From an uncultured Tenacibaculum sp. (GTDB lineage: Bacteria; Bacteroidota; Bacteroidia; Flavobacteriales; Flavobacteriaceae), in assembly GCA_947504185.1 (NCBI GenBank), contig CANNGJ010000014.1, forward strand, positions 17,331-81,330: DNA of 64,000 bases, given 5' to 3'. A program made the translations under genes and the position numbers. Under the pieces are notes generated by a model, which was not told the DNA's origin, did not search any database, and saw only the letters and a list, made by a program, of their open reading frames with translations. Below are positions 17,900 to 26,625 of this stretch, in pieces. Position 1 is the stretch's first letter. Each line of letters begins with the position of its first letter.

Positions 17900-19084
17900 T
17901 TGGATACTCCTACTATTTTTAATCTATTCTTATTAGTTAGTGCTATACATGGGTTTGCTTTTAGCATAATTCTTTTCTGTTCAAAGAACGGAAGAGAAAA
18001 AAGTATGATTTATTTAAATTTATTGATTTTAGCGATCTCTTTAAACAACATTCAATCTTGGGCTCTTGAAAAACATTTATTTCAACACAAATTCTTTTTA
18101 GACTACCTACAAATACCATGGCATTTTTTAGCGATGCCTTTTTTATATATGTTTTTGGTTAATTATTTAAATTTAGCCGAAAAATCTATTAAAATACTAA
18201 AATTCATACTTCCAATATTTGTAGTTATAGTAGTAACTCAAATAAGTTTTGTTTACAATTATAGCGATTCACCATCTTCTAAAGAAAATCTAGATTTTAT
18301 ATATGAACGCTATACTTCTTTCGAAGAAATGTTTAGCCTGATTGTTTCATTAAGTATATTTATTTATTCATTTTATATTTTATATAAAAAGGAAAAGCTT
18401 TTTCCTAAAATATTATCTTATGATAATTTAAAGTGGATACACACATTTTTTAAACTAACATCTGTGGGGTATACATTGTGGATTCTTGCATTGGTTATAA
18501 AAGTTAAAATGAATTTTACAGGTTTCCTTATTTCATACTATCCACTTAGAATTTACACGACCATTCTTATTTACTGGTTAGGTTACCAAGGTTTAAGACA
18601 AATTCGAATTTTAAAGGAGCGTAAACAGATTCGAAAATCGCTTCAAATAAACTTAAATGGTGAAATAGATGTCGAAACCAAAAACCTAAGTAAAAGAGAA
18701 GCTTTTTCTGAAACAAATAAATACAAAGAACAGTTTAACGAGATTGATGACTTTATTAAAGAAAATAAAAAATATTTACTTACCAAATACACTTTACAAA
18801 ATCTATCAGAAGACACTAACTTAAGTTCAAGTACGCTTTCTTTAATTGTAAATCAAGTATATGGTAAATCATTTACTGACTACCTTAATGAAATGAGAGT
18901 AGAGCAAGCAAAAGCTTTATTATTAGACCCCGAATATTCAAGCTATACAATTACATCTATAGGCTTAGAATCAGGGTTTAATTCTAAATCCACTTTTTAT
19001 ACTGTTTTTAAAAAACATTCAGGAAATACTCCTGTTGAATTTAAAAATACTCATACACAAATAACTTCCAACAAATTACAGTAA
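17900..19084 (+). CDS. AraC-type regulator with N-terminal multi-pass membrane domain
   Basis: A 394-residue protein that starts at TTG (17900); no ATG lies near and the N-terminal membrane segment requires this start. About seven hydrophobic segments fill residues 1-235, followed by a linker and a C-terminal AraC domain (about 290-385) with YTITSIGLESGFNSKSTFYT and a final HSGNTPVEF. This is a membrane-bound one-component regulator of a type common in Bacteroidota; signal and targets unknown. TATATTTA at 17870-17877 is a near match to the -7 consensus. The gene is followed by the non-coding repeat region. Confidence 0.85.
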   Translation: MDTPTIFNLFLLVSAIHGFAFSIILFCSKNGREKSMIYLNLLILAISLNNIQSWALEKHLFQHKFFLDYLQIPWHFLAMPFLYMFLVNYLNLAEKSIKILKFILPIFVVIVVTQISFVYNYSDSPSSKENLDFIYERYTSFEEMFSLIVSLSIFIYSFYILYKKEKLFPKILSYDNLKWIHTFFKLTSVGYTLWILALVIKVKMNFTGFLISYYPLRIYTTILIYWLGYQGLRQIRILKERKQIRKSLQINLNGEIDVETKNLSKREAFSETNKYKEQFNEIDDFIKENKKYLLTKYTLQNLSEDTNLSSSTLSLIVNQVYGKSFTDYLNEMRVEQAKALLLDPEYSSYTITSIGLESGFNSKSTFYTVFKKHSGNTPVEFKNTHTQITSNKLQ

Positions 19085-19143
19085 CAAACACCTCTGCAAT
19101 TCATTTTAAGTTAACTAAAAAAAAGACTCTTTTTATAAAATAT

Positions 19144-19352
19144 CGGTTCGAAAACACCTCAATTGGATGATTCCGAACTCAGAAATTATAATTTAACCTT
19201 AGATTTGAAGTAAGAAATTATAAGATTGAAAATTTTGAAGGGTTTTTCGATTAATATAAAATTTCTAGAAAATCTTTATTGAGATTCTCTCAATAATGAA
19301 GAAGAAAAGGTTTAAACCTAAAAACACCAATTTTACTATTGGTGTTTTTTAG
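19144..19352 (+). ncRNA. Putative small-RNA unit, copy 1
   Basis: Order: an imperfect dyad (GTTCG...CGAAC, about 19146-19179), TAGATTTG (19200-19207) as a possible -7 box, an AT-rich stretch, a perfect 9-bp hairpin TTATTGAGA-TTC-TCTCAATAA (19276-19296), then the terminator at 19321-19350. If the box is a promoter, the transcript would be about 135 bases. Strand and transcription are inferred; the terminator hairpin is flanked by A-runs and T-runs and could also work on the minus strand. Confidence 0.4.
19321..19350 (+). terminator. Terminator hairpin of unit 1
   Basis: AAAACACCAAT paired with ATTGGTGTTTT around the loop TTTACT, followed by further T residues. The stem sequence is shared with unit 2. 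Confidence 0.7.
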
Positions 19353-19408
19353 TTTTAAAATACTCCAATAAAAATCACTTTCTATTAACTCTTTCTTCTC
19401 CTTTTTAC

Positions 19409-19580
19409 AAAAAGTTAGTTCGAAAACATCTAGTATGGACGTTTTCGAACTCTAACTTTTTAAAATAATTTTATATTTGATACGAAGTTATATAACTGTT
19501 GGAAATAGTAAGGGGATTTTCAATTAAAAAAATAATTTCTTAAGAAAAAAAAACACCAATATTGCTATTGGTGTTTTTTA
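19409..19580 (+). ncRNA. Putative small-RNA unit, copy 2
   Basis: Starts with a long hairpin: 19409-19427 pairs with 19441-19461 over 19 bp with a 2-base bulge, with GTTCGAAAAC and GTTTTCGAAC at its core. TATATTTG follows at 19472-19479, then GTTATATAAC, an AT-rich stretch that aligns with copy 1, and the terminator at 19551-19579. The expected transcript is about 95 bases. The long hairpin could also terminate the upstream AraC gene, or be an operator. Confidence 0.4.
19551..19579 (+). terminator. Terminator hairpin of unit 2
   Basis: AAACACCAAT paired with ATTGGTGTTT around ATTGCT, then a T-run; the stem is the same as in unit 1 while the loop differs. Confidence 0.7.
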
Positions 19581-19621
19581 TTGTTCTTTTACTATCTTGC
19601 TTTTACAATTTGACTTCTTAT

Positions 19622-20263
19622 ATGAAAAGCTTTGTTCTATTTTTATTTATATGCACAATTTACACTCTTAATGCTCAACAATTAGCTATTTTAAAATATA
19701 ATGGTGGTGGAGATTGGTATGCTAACCCAACAGCTCTACCAAATCTTATAAATTTTTGTAATGCTAGCTCTAATACTTTAATAGATTCAAAAATACAGAC
19801 AGCTACATTAGATGACAACTCTATTAATAATTATCCTGTATTATTTGTCACAGGACATGGTAATGTGTTTTTTTCAAATAGCGAAGCTAAAAATTTAAGA
19901 GATTATTTAATTACTGGAGGATTCTTACATATTTCTGACAATTATGGATTAGATAAATATATTCGTAGAGAATTAAAAAAAGTTTTCCCTAAACTAAATC
20001 TTCAAGAAATACCGAATAATCACCCTATTTATCATCAAAAGTTTTCTTTTCCCAAAGGACTACCTAAAATTCATGAACATAATAAAAAAGCATCTCAAGG
20101 TTTTGGGATTTTTTACAAAGGAAGACTAGTCGTTTTTTATGATTATGAAAGTGATTTAAGTGATGGTTGGGAAGACACTGAAGTACACAACAATCCAAAA
20201 GAGACAAGAGAAAAAGCTTTAAAAATGGGTTCAAATATTATTGAATATGCCTTTAAACATTAA
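19622..20263 (+). CDS. DUF4159 domain secreted protein
   Basis: A 213-residue protein. I start it at the ATG at 19622, which gives a clean signal peptide (MKSFVLFLFICTIYTLNAQ); the open frame from 19562 would begin inside the terminator hairpin. The mature part matches DUF4159: QLAILKYNGGGDWYANPTAL, FVTGHGNVFFS, LITGGFLHISDNYG and SDGWEDTEVHNNPKE. DUF4159 proteins resemble a glutamine-amidotransferase-like (flavodoxin-type) fold; their function is unknown. The 3' end overlaps the transporter gene by 17 bases. Confidence 0.85.
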   Translation: MKSFVLFLFICTIYTLNAQQLAILKYNGGGDWYANPTALPNLINFCNASSNTLIDSKIQTATLDDNSINNYPVLFVTGHGNVFFSNSEAKNLRDYLITGGFLHISDNYGLDKYIRRELKKVFPKLNLQEIPNNHPIYHQKFSFPKGLPKIHEHNKKASQGFGIFYKGRLVVFYDYESDLSDGWEDTEVHNNPKETREKALKMGSNIIEYAFKH

Positions 20264-21164
20264 TGACATTCAAATAGATAGTATTAAAATAAATTTTGAT
20301 ACTGAAGCATTATGGATGCTTAACATAGCTTTAGCAATTATAATGTTTGGAATTGCTTTAGATATTAAAATAGTAGATTTTAAACGACTTTTAAAGAACC
20401 CAAAAATAGTTTTAGTTGGATTACTATCTCAATTTATACTACTCCCTTTTTTAACGTTTATCGCTATTTGTATTATAAAACCTTACCCTAGTTTTGCTTT
20501 AGGTATGATGTTAGTTGCTGCTTGTCCAGGAGGGAACGTTTCAAATTTCTTTAGTAAAATGGCAAACGGGAACGCCGCTCTATCTGTTAGTTTAACGGCA
20601 TTTGCTACATTAATTAGTTTATTAATGACTCCTTTTAATTTACAATTTTGGGGAAGTTTATATGAGCCTACAAATCTTATTTTAAAAAGTGTATCATTAA
20701 ATCCTTTTGAGTTATTTAAATTGGTATTACTCATTTTAGGAATACCAATTATTCTTGGAATGACAGTAAATCATTTCCATCCTGTAATGGCGAAAAAGAT
20801 CAACAAAATACTTCGCCCTTTTTCAATTATTTTCTTCCTTTTATTAATTATCATTGCATTATATGACAATGCCGATATTTTTAAAAACTACATCCTCCTA
20901 GTTTTGTTTTTAGTTGTTTTTCACAATGTTTTTGCATTCTTTATTGGTTATTTCACTGCCAAATCATTTAAACTAAATAATAAAGATTGTAAAACAATTT
21001 CGATGGAAACCGGGATTCAAAATAGTGGATTAGGGTTATTATTAGTTTTTGGTTTTTTTGAAGGCTTAGGAGGTATGGCCTTATTGGCTGCGTTTTGGGG
21101 AGTATGGGATCTTTTTTCTGGAATGGCGTTGGCAACTTACTGGGGACGAAAAAAAAATGATTAA
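20247..21164 (+). CDS. Bile acid:sodium symporter (BASS) family transporter
   Basis: A 305-residue inner-membrane protein with about nine or ten membrane segments. The family signature LVAACPGGNVSNFFSKMANG is present, as is the second core motif METGIQNSGLGLLLVF; together these form the sodium- and substrate-binding crossover region. I use the ATG at 20247; a TTG six bases upstream is in frame. BASS members carry organic anions such as bile acids, pyruvate or pantoate, and the substrate here is not predictable. It overlaps its neighbours on both sides, so the three genes 19622-22207 form an operon. Confidence 0.9.
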   Translation: MPLNINDIQIDSIKINFDTEALWMLNIALAIIMFGIALDIKIVDFKRLLKNPKIVLVGLLSQFILLPFLTFIAICIIKPYPSFALGMMLVAACPGGNVSNFFSKMANGNAALSVSLTAFATLISLLMTPFNLQFWGSLYEPTNLILKSVSLNPFELFKLVLLILGIPIILGMTVNHFHPVMAKKINKILRPFSIIFFLLLIIIALYDNADIFKNYILLVLFLVVFHNVFAFFIGYFTAKSFKLNNKDCKTISMETGIQNSGLGLLLVFGFFEGLGGMALLAAFWGVWDLFSGMALATYWGRKKND

Positions 21165-22207
21165 TGAGATTAGTACTTTATTATTTTTTTAAAATTTTCA
21201 TAAAAACTGGGCTTTTCTTTTACACTAAAAAAGTAAAGGTCTTAGGTCAAGAAAATATTCCAAAAAAAGGTGCCGTTTTATTTACCGCTAATCATCCCAA
21301 CGGATTGATTGACCCATTACTTATTGCTACGCATATACCTAGAAAAACTCATTTTCTAGTTCGTGCTGCAGTCTTTAAAAAACAACTTATAGCTCGTTTT
21401 TTTGATCTACTAGGTATGATGCCCATTTATCGTATAAGAGATGGTGTAAGGCAACTTTCAAAAAATGAAGAAATTTTTAATAAATGTCAAGAGTTATTAA
21501 AAAACAATAAAACTTTATTAATTTTTCCTGAAGGAAGTCATAATAGAAAAAGAACTATTAGACCCTTAAGTAAAGGATTTACAAGAATAATTTTTAGAAC
21601 TCTAGACGAAAGTCCAGACACAAACATACATATTGTTCCCATTGGAATTACATATCAAAATGCATCCAATTATCCATCTAAAGTAGCTGTCAATATTGGA
21701 AAGCCTATTCTGGCTAATAAACATTATAATAACAATGAGGTTAACAACTCCGTTAAAAAATTGAAAGATTTAGTTTCTACTCAACTAGAATCTTTAAGTG
21801 TACATATAAATGATGATGAAAACTATAATCAAAAATTATCTGGATTAAACAAAGCTAATGTTGATTTCACAAAGGTTAAAACAGTTAATAACATTATTAA
21901 AAGTGAAAGTTCCCTAAACGAAAAGACTTCTAAGAAAAATCGTAAAAATCCTTTTTTTTATTTGATAATCTTGAACAGTATAATTCCGTATACTATATGG
22001 AAGTTTTTAAGTAAAAAGGTGTCAGAAACTGAATTCATTGATACATTTCGTTTTGGATCAAACATCATATTGTTTCCTTTTTTCTATATTTTACAAAGTT
22101 GGATAATAAGTTTATTTTTTGGAAGGAAAATTGCCTTAGTATATTTTATCCTATCTATTTTATTAATTCTATTTTACACTAAAACTGCACCTACTCCAGC
22201 AGAATAG
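21164..22207 (+). CDS. Lysophospholipid acyltransferase (PlsC-like) with C-terminal membrane segments
   Basis: A 347-residue acyltransferase. The catalytic block is TANHPNGLIDPLLI, the NHPNxLxDP variant of the NHx4D motif, with one extra residue between His and Asp compared with classic PlsC. Motif III is FPEGSHNRKRTIRPLSKGF. After residue 260 there are two or three hydrophobic segments not found in small PlsC proteins. It probably acylates lysophosphatidic acid or glycerol-3-phosphate at the inner membrane. It overlaps the BASS gene by one base, and its 3' end overlaps the convergent GH3 gene by 17 bases. Confidence 0.88.
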   Translation: MRLVLYYFFKIFIKTGLFFYTKKVKVLGQENIPKKGAVLFTANHPNGLIDPLLIATHIPRKTHFLVRAAVFKKQLIARFFDLLGMMPIYRIRDGVRQLSKNEEIFNKCQELLKNNKTLLIFPEGSHNRKRTIRPLSKGFTRIIFRTLDESPDTNIHIVPIGITYQNASNYPSKVAVNIGKPILANKHYNNNEVNNSVKKLKDLVSTQLESLSVHINDDENYNQKLSGLNKANVDFTKVKTVNNIIKSESSLNEKTSKKNRKNPFFYLIILNSIIPYTIWKFLSKKVSETEFIDTFRFGSNIILFPFFYILQSWIISLFFGRKIALVYFILSILLILFYTKTAPTPAE

Positions 22208-25112
22208 CATTTTGAATATCTTCTTGAATTTTTGTTCGCATATTGCTTTTAACAAGTCCTCTATTTCTCATTGTAGGATATACTCTATTTGATAAAAAAA
22301 CATATACTATTCCTGATTCTGGATCTGCCCAAGTATAAGTACCCGTAAAGCCGCTATGACCAAAACTCTGGTCTGACACACAACCACAAGTGGGCTTCTC
22401 TTCTGGGCGAATCTGAGGCTTATCAAATCCTAGACCTCTACGAACTTTTTTATCTGCATAATAACGCTTATTAAACTTATCTAGTGTTTCTGAATCTAAA
22501 TATTTTTTTCCTCCATAAGTACCTTTTTGTAAATACATTTGCATAATCTTAGCTACATCGTTTGCGTTTGCAAATAACCCTGCATGACCTCCTACTCCAC
22601 CTAACATTGCAGCTCCCATATCATGTACATAACCATGTACTAATTGATTTCTGTAATAGGCATCTTTTTCGGTAGGTACAATTTCTGACTTACTAAACTT
22701 ATTAAGTGGTAAATAGGTCATCCTATCTGCTCCTAACGATTGATAAAAATTTTCATCAACTAATTTATTTAAAGGTTTTTTATATTTCTTCTCAAGCAAT
22801 TCTTTTAATATATAATAACCTAAATCACTATACTTATACCCTACTCTTTCTCGTTGATCTGCCTCAACAATATGCTTATATATTGAATCTCTATAATCTC
22901 TAGTTAAGTATAAATCTTTAGCTACTTTAATATTGTATTTTTTAGATCTCTTCTTTCTATAATACTTGTGCAAATTCTGTTTTGTATTTTCATCTTGAGT
23001 ATTTACATAAAAAGGAATCCAAGAACGTAAACGACCATAGTGAGATAAGATTTCTTTAAGCATTAAAGTGTCTTTATTTGACTCTTTAAATCTTGGCAAA
23101 ACATCTCCTAAACTAGAAAATAAACTAATTTTCTTGTCCTCTTCTGCTTTCATTATCATTGGTAAGGATGCCAATATTTTTGTTAAAGAAGCCAAATCAT
23201 AAATGTCAGAGTGTTTTACTTTTTTCCTTTTTAAATGCGTATGGTAACCAAAGTTTTTATTATAAATAACTTTTCCGTTACGAGCTACAATTACTTGACC
23301 TCCTGGAGCCATTTTCTTTTTTAAAATCGTATCAATCCTTTTATCTATAATTGATAATTTCTCTGATGAAACACCTACTTCTTCAGGTATTGTATATTCT
23401 AAAACATTAATCCCAGCTATCGAAAGACCTTCACCTTCTTTAAACTCATTTTTTATAGATACTGGCAATCTTCCTTTTACATCAAACGCCCCAAATAAGG
23501 CTTGAGCTGAAAGCTCTTGAGCTAGTACACTATTTTGATAAGAAACAACTATTCCTTCAATATTTGTAAATGACTTCACTTTTAATAAGCTATACGGGCT
23601 CGCAAAAATATCTAGAATTACTTTTTTTGTTCTCGCTATTTCTTGCAACCAGACTAATTCTTTATTAGTGAACTTATACCCTTTCCAAGGATGCTTATTT
23701 GATTTATGGAAACCAATAACAACCAAATTGTATTTTTGTAACTTCTGTATTAAAACACTTAAGTGTTTATCTGAAACCACATCTACTTTAGTGTAATTTT
23801 TAAGCATTTTAGAAAATGATTTTCCTTTATCATCTCCTAAAAAAACGTATGCTATTTTTTTATCCTCAAGGTTTTTAATTGGCAGAATATCGTCTTGATT
23901 TTTTACAACTGTAATTGAGTTCTTAATCAGTTTTCTATGCAAAACCTCATCATAAGGGGTATTTAAATCTTTTTGTAAATGCTCTGTAGGAATTGTTTTA
24001 TAATCATTCAACCCTACTAAATACTTCGATTTTAATATCTTTCTAACCGATAGATTTAATCTTTCTTCGGTTAATACTTTATTTTCATAAGCCTCTTTTA
24101 ATAACTTTACAGATCCTGGAATATCTTGTGGTATTAACAATATGTCATTTCCTGCCAAAATAGCTGCTAAATCAATCTCAGCTGGCGATGAATAATTTGC
24201 AGCACCTTTCATGTTCAATCCATCAGTAATCACCAAACCTTGAAATCCTAATTTATGTTGTAATAAATCAGTTACCACATTTTTTGATAATGATGTTGGT
24301 AATTTTGAATTAGATTCTAACGACGGAATACTTAAATGTGCTGTCATAACACTGGCTACTCCAGCATCAAACATTTTACGATATGGATATAATTCAATTG
24401 AATCTAATCGTTGTTCGCTAAAACTAATTGTTGGTAATGTGTGGTGAGAATCGGTTGCAGTATCTCCATGACCTGGGAAATGTTTTGCATTGGCTAAAAC
24501 ACCTACACTTTGCATTCCTTCGCTAAAAGCAATTGCTTTTTCTGTTACATTCTCTTTATTTTCTCCAAAAGAACGATTTCCTATAATTGGATTGTTTGGG
24601 TTTGTATTAATATCAACAACTGGAGCAAAATTCATATGAATCCCTACCCTTTTACAATGCTCCCCTATTCTCTTACCTGTTTCTTTTAATAATTCTTGAT
24701 TTTTAATAGCACCTAAAGCCATATTCCAAGGAAAACGATAGGTGTTTTTCAATCGCATATCTAATCCCCACTCTCCATCAAAACCGATCATTAAAGGCAC
24801 TTTAGATAATGCTTGATACTTATTGTTTAAAGTTACTTGTTTTTCTGGTGTTCCTTGCATAAAAATTAAATTACCAACATGATATTTATTAATCATATTA
24901 GTAATAAACTGTTCGTGCTTTTTATCTTTATTAGAATATGCCTGCACCATGAATAACTGACCGATTTTTTCATCGACAGACATTGATTTCATAATACTAT
25001 CTACCCAAATATTTTGAGCTGCAGCATCTTTTGCTAAAAGTGGATTTACCTGCTGTGCATTCGAAAACTGAATTGCAACAAGTGCTAAAAAAACTAGTAT
25101 CTTTTTCTTCAT
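22191..25112 (-). CDS. GH3 beta-N-acetylhexosaminidase fused to a beta-lactamase-type serine hydrolase
   Basis: A 973-residue secreted two-enzyme protein with a signal peptide (to about residue 20). Residues about 30-370 are a GH3 domain with the NagZ signature AKHFPGHGDTATDSHHTLP and LVITDGLNMKGAANY carrying the nucleophilic Asp; a GH3 C-terminal domain runs to about 575. Residues about 590-970 are a class-C beta-lactamase/DD-peptidase-like domain with the S-x-x-K motif in DLASLTKILA, Y-S-D in YKYSDLGYYIL, and HSGFTGTYTW as the third motif. It likely trims GlcNAc from muropeptides or other glycans, with the second domain acting as an amidase, esterase or peptidase. This fusion is known in Bacteroidota. 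Confidence 0.92.
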   Translation of the reverse strand: MKKKILVFLALVAIQFSNAQQVNPLLAKDAAAQNIWVDSIMKSMSVDEKIGQLFMVQAYSNKDKKHEQFITNMINKYHVGNLIFMQGTPEKQVTLNNKYQALSKVPLMIGFDGEWGLDMRLKNTYRFPWNMALGAIKNQELLKETGKRIGEHCKRVGIHMNFAPVVDINTNPNNPIIGNRSFGENKENVTEKAIAFSEGMQSVGVLANAKHFPGHGDTATDSHHTLPTISFSEQRLDSIELYPYRKMFDAGVASVMTAHLSIPSLESNSKLPTSLSKNVVTDLLQHKLGFQGLVITDGLNMKGAANYSSPAEIDLAAILAGNDILLIPQDIPGSVKLLKEAYENKVLTEERLNLSVRKILKSKYLVGLNDYKTIPTEHLQKDLNTPYDEVLHRKLIKNSITVVKNQDDILPIKNLEDKKIAYVFLGDDKGKSFSKMLKNYTKVDVVSDKHLSVLIQKLQKYNLVVIGFHKSNKHPWKGYKFTNKELVWLQEIARTKKVILDIFASPYSLLKVKSFTNIEGIVVSYQNSVLAQELSAQALFGAFDVKGRLPVSIKNEFKEGEGLSIAGINVLEYTIPEEVGVSSEKLSIIDKRIDTILKKKMAPGGQVIVARNGKVIYNKNFGYHTHLKRKKVKHSDIYDLASLTKILASLPMIMKAEEDKKISLFSSLGDVLPRFKESNKDTLMLKEILSHYGRLRSWIPFYVNTQDENTKQNLHKYYRKKRSKKYNIKVAKDLYLTRDYRDSIYKHIVEADQRERVGYKYSDLGYYILKELLEKKYKKPLNKLVDENFYQSLGADRMTYLPLNKFSKSEIVPTEKDAYYRNQLVHGYVHDMGAAMLGGVGGHAGLFANANDVAKIMQMYLQKGTYGGKKYLDSETLDKFNKRYYADKKVRRGLGFDKPQIRPEEKPTCGCVSDQSFGHSGFTGTYTWADPESGIVYVFLSNRVYPTMRNRGLVKSNMRTKIQEDIQNAILLE

Positions 25113-25153
25113 ATTCGTAACGTATAACTATTTTTTTTAATATAAATCAATTG

Positions 25154-25639
25154 TTATACCAAAAATCGTTTGTGCCAACTTTTATCTGCTGTTACTTCCC
25201 AATTATTTTCGAAATCTTCTTTGGTATTTATCATATTATTAAACACTACAGTGTTAGCTGTTATCTTTTTCTCTTTTGCAAACTTCTGAAAATCTGATAA
25301 CTTAACAATATTGATATTTTCTCCGTCTTTAAATGAGATATTCATTTTATTCATTAAATCTACCTTCAATTCTTTTTCTAACTCTAGAACAAAACGAACA
25401 GAAGCATCTATTGAGCATCCTGATACATTATTAAAACTTTCATCTACAACCAATACTAAAAACTGATTATATTTTATCGTAAAAGATCCTTTTAAATCAT
25501 CTCCATGACGCGTCCAATTATCAATAAACAATATTGCTTTTGCACTAATGTATTCTATTTCTTCTACGTTAAATTCTCTATCTGCTTGGTACACCCAAAC
25601 TCTTGAGTTGTTTGGTAAATTTGTATATTCTGTAAACAT
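25154..25639 (-). CDS. Conserved protein of unknown function (161 aa)
   Basis: A cytoplasmic 161-residue protein beginning MFTEYTNLPNNSRVWVYQAD. I recall this as a conserved flavobacterial protein sometimes mislabelled as an ABC transporter ATPase; no Walker motifs are present. It contains FIDNWTRHGDDLKGSF, a central VLVVDESFNNVSGCSIDASV and a C-terminal W-rich end. It has no signal peptide. It lies between two minus-strand genes with short gaps, and may be co-transcribed with the upstream carboxypeptidase-regulatory-domain gene. Confidence 0.7.
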   Translation of the reverse strand: MFTEYTNLPNNSRVWVYQADREFNVEEIEYISAKAILFIDNWTRHGDDLKGSFTIKYNQFLVLVVDESFNNVSGCSIDASVRFVLELEKELKVDLMNKMNISFKDGENINIVKLSDFQKFAKEKKITANTVVFNNMINTKEDFENNWEVTADKSWHKRFLV

Positions 25640-25657
25640 TTTTAATCTTTATATTTC

Positions 25658-26557
25658 TTAGTTACTCAAAGTTACGGAAATTGCTGGTTGTATGGAATTT
25701 CCTTTATAAAAATCTTGAGATAAATAATGTTTTCTCCATTTTCCACCAACAAACACATTTATTGTATCTTTTGTGTAAACAGCTCCGAAATTTGGAGCAA
25801 CTGCTTTGGCTATATATTTTTTCCTGCTTCCATTTTTTGTATAAGTATATTCATAAAAATTATACGGGATATGAATTCTTTCTAATCCAACAAAAAAACC
25901 TTCTTTAGGGAATTCTATATCATATTTGAAAACATTGATTTTAACTTTTCCATCAACTTTCCTTGAAAAAGCAATAATATTTTCCCTGGTTAAATCTTCA
26001 GATGGTTTTCCTGAATCTTTATCTATTTTAAATAACCTTATTCTAAACTTTGATTTTTTTCTACCTAACATTGAACCGAAATAAACAATAATCTCTTTTA
26101 AATAAGGCGTTTTATCATACTCTTTTTTATATTTAAAGTATTTGGCAACTATCCAAGGTGAACTTTGCGAACCTCCAAACGTGCTTTTAATATTTTTCCT
26201 TTTATAGTTATCTATTACAAACTCTTTATCTACTTTTTTAGAAATTACAACTTCATTTAACACTTCATTTTTAGATTGCATTGTTAAATTTTTATTCTGT
26301 AAAGCAAAAGCATTTACAATAGTGTCTTTATAGTTTAAGCAAGATATATGTACTTTATCTTTCAACATTTTTTTATCAATCTCTAAAGAAAAAGTACCAT
26401 CTTCATTTGAAGAAATACCTCTATCAGACTCTAAAAAACTAATATTAGCATATGCTACAGGTTCTTTTGTCTCTTTATCTATGATTGAACTTTTAAATTG
26501 AATTGTTTGCGAAAAAGCTGTTAAACTTATAAAACAGTATAAAAGAAAAACTCTCAT
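25658..26557 (-). CDS. Secreted protein with carboxypeptidase-D regulatory-like domain
   Basis: A 299-residue exported protein with a signal peptide ending near residue 17 (TAFSQ). Residues about 20-105 form a CarboxypepD_reg-like beta-sandwich (IIDKETKEPVAYANISFLES, then GISSNEDGTFSL), the domain usually found at the N-terminus of TonB-dependent receptors. Here it is followed by about 190 residues of unknown fold with no barrel. A linker EVLNEVVISKK resembles the start of a TonB plug motif. Function unknown; periplasmic or surface location likely. Confidence 0.78.
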   Translation of the reverse strand: MRVFLLYCFISLTAFSQTIQFKSSIIDKETKEPVAYANISFLESDRGISSNEDGTFSLEIDKKMLKDKVHISCLNYKDTIVNAFALQNKNLTMQSKNEVLNEVVISKKVDKEFVIDNYKRKNIKSTFGGSQSSPWIVAKYFKYKKEYDKTPYLKEIIVYFGSMLGRKKSKFRIRLFKIDKDSGKPSEDLTRENIIAFSRKVDGKVKINVFKYDIEFPKEGFFVGLERIHIPYNFYEYTYTKNGSRKKYIAKAVAPNFGAVYTKDTINVFVGGKWRKHYLSQDFYKGNSIQPAISVTLSN

Positions 26558-26625
26558 AACTTAATTTTTAACGAATGTAAAAACTGTAAGTTATAAGAGC
26601 TCTTAAGTACTTGTTAATTTTTGAA

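Larger units (their letters stand above)
19085..19621. other. 537-base non-coding stretch
   Basis: No convincing protein gene on either strand. It holds two diverged direct copies of one unit (about 19144-19352 and 19409-19580), each made of a dyad containing GTTCGAAAAC or its remnant, a TAnnTTTG box, an AT-rich stretch and a terminator-like hairpin. Confidence 0.7.

Noticed and set aside
19146..19155. GGTTCGAAAAC resembling the T-arm of a tRNA
   Set aside because: No acceptor, D or anticodon arms can be formed around it; it is part of a dyad.
19296..19352. An 18-codon open frame (MKKKRFKPKN...) in non-coding unit 1
   Set aside because: It runs through the terminator stem and is not kept in copy 2, so it looks like chance.
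19085..19621. Possible CRISPR array or insertion-sequence remnant
   Set aside because: Only two diverged units, no regular short repeats or spacers, no transposase fragment and no target-site duplication seen.
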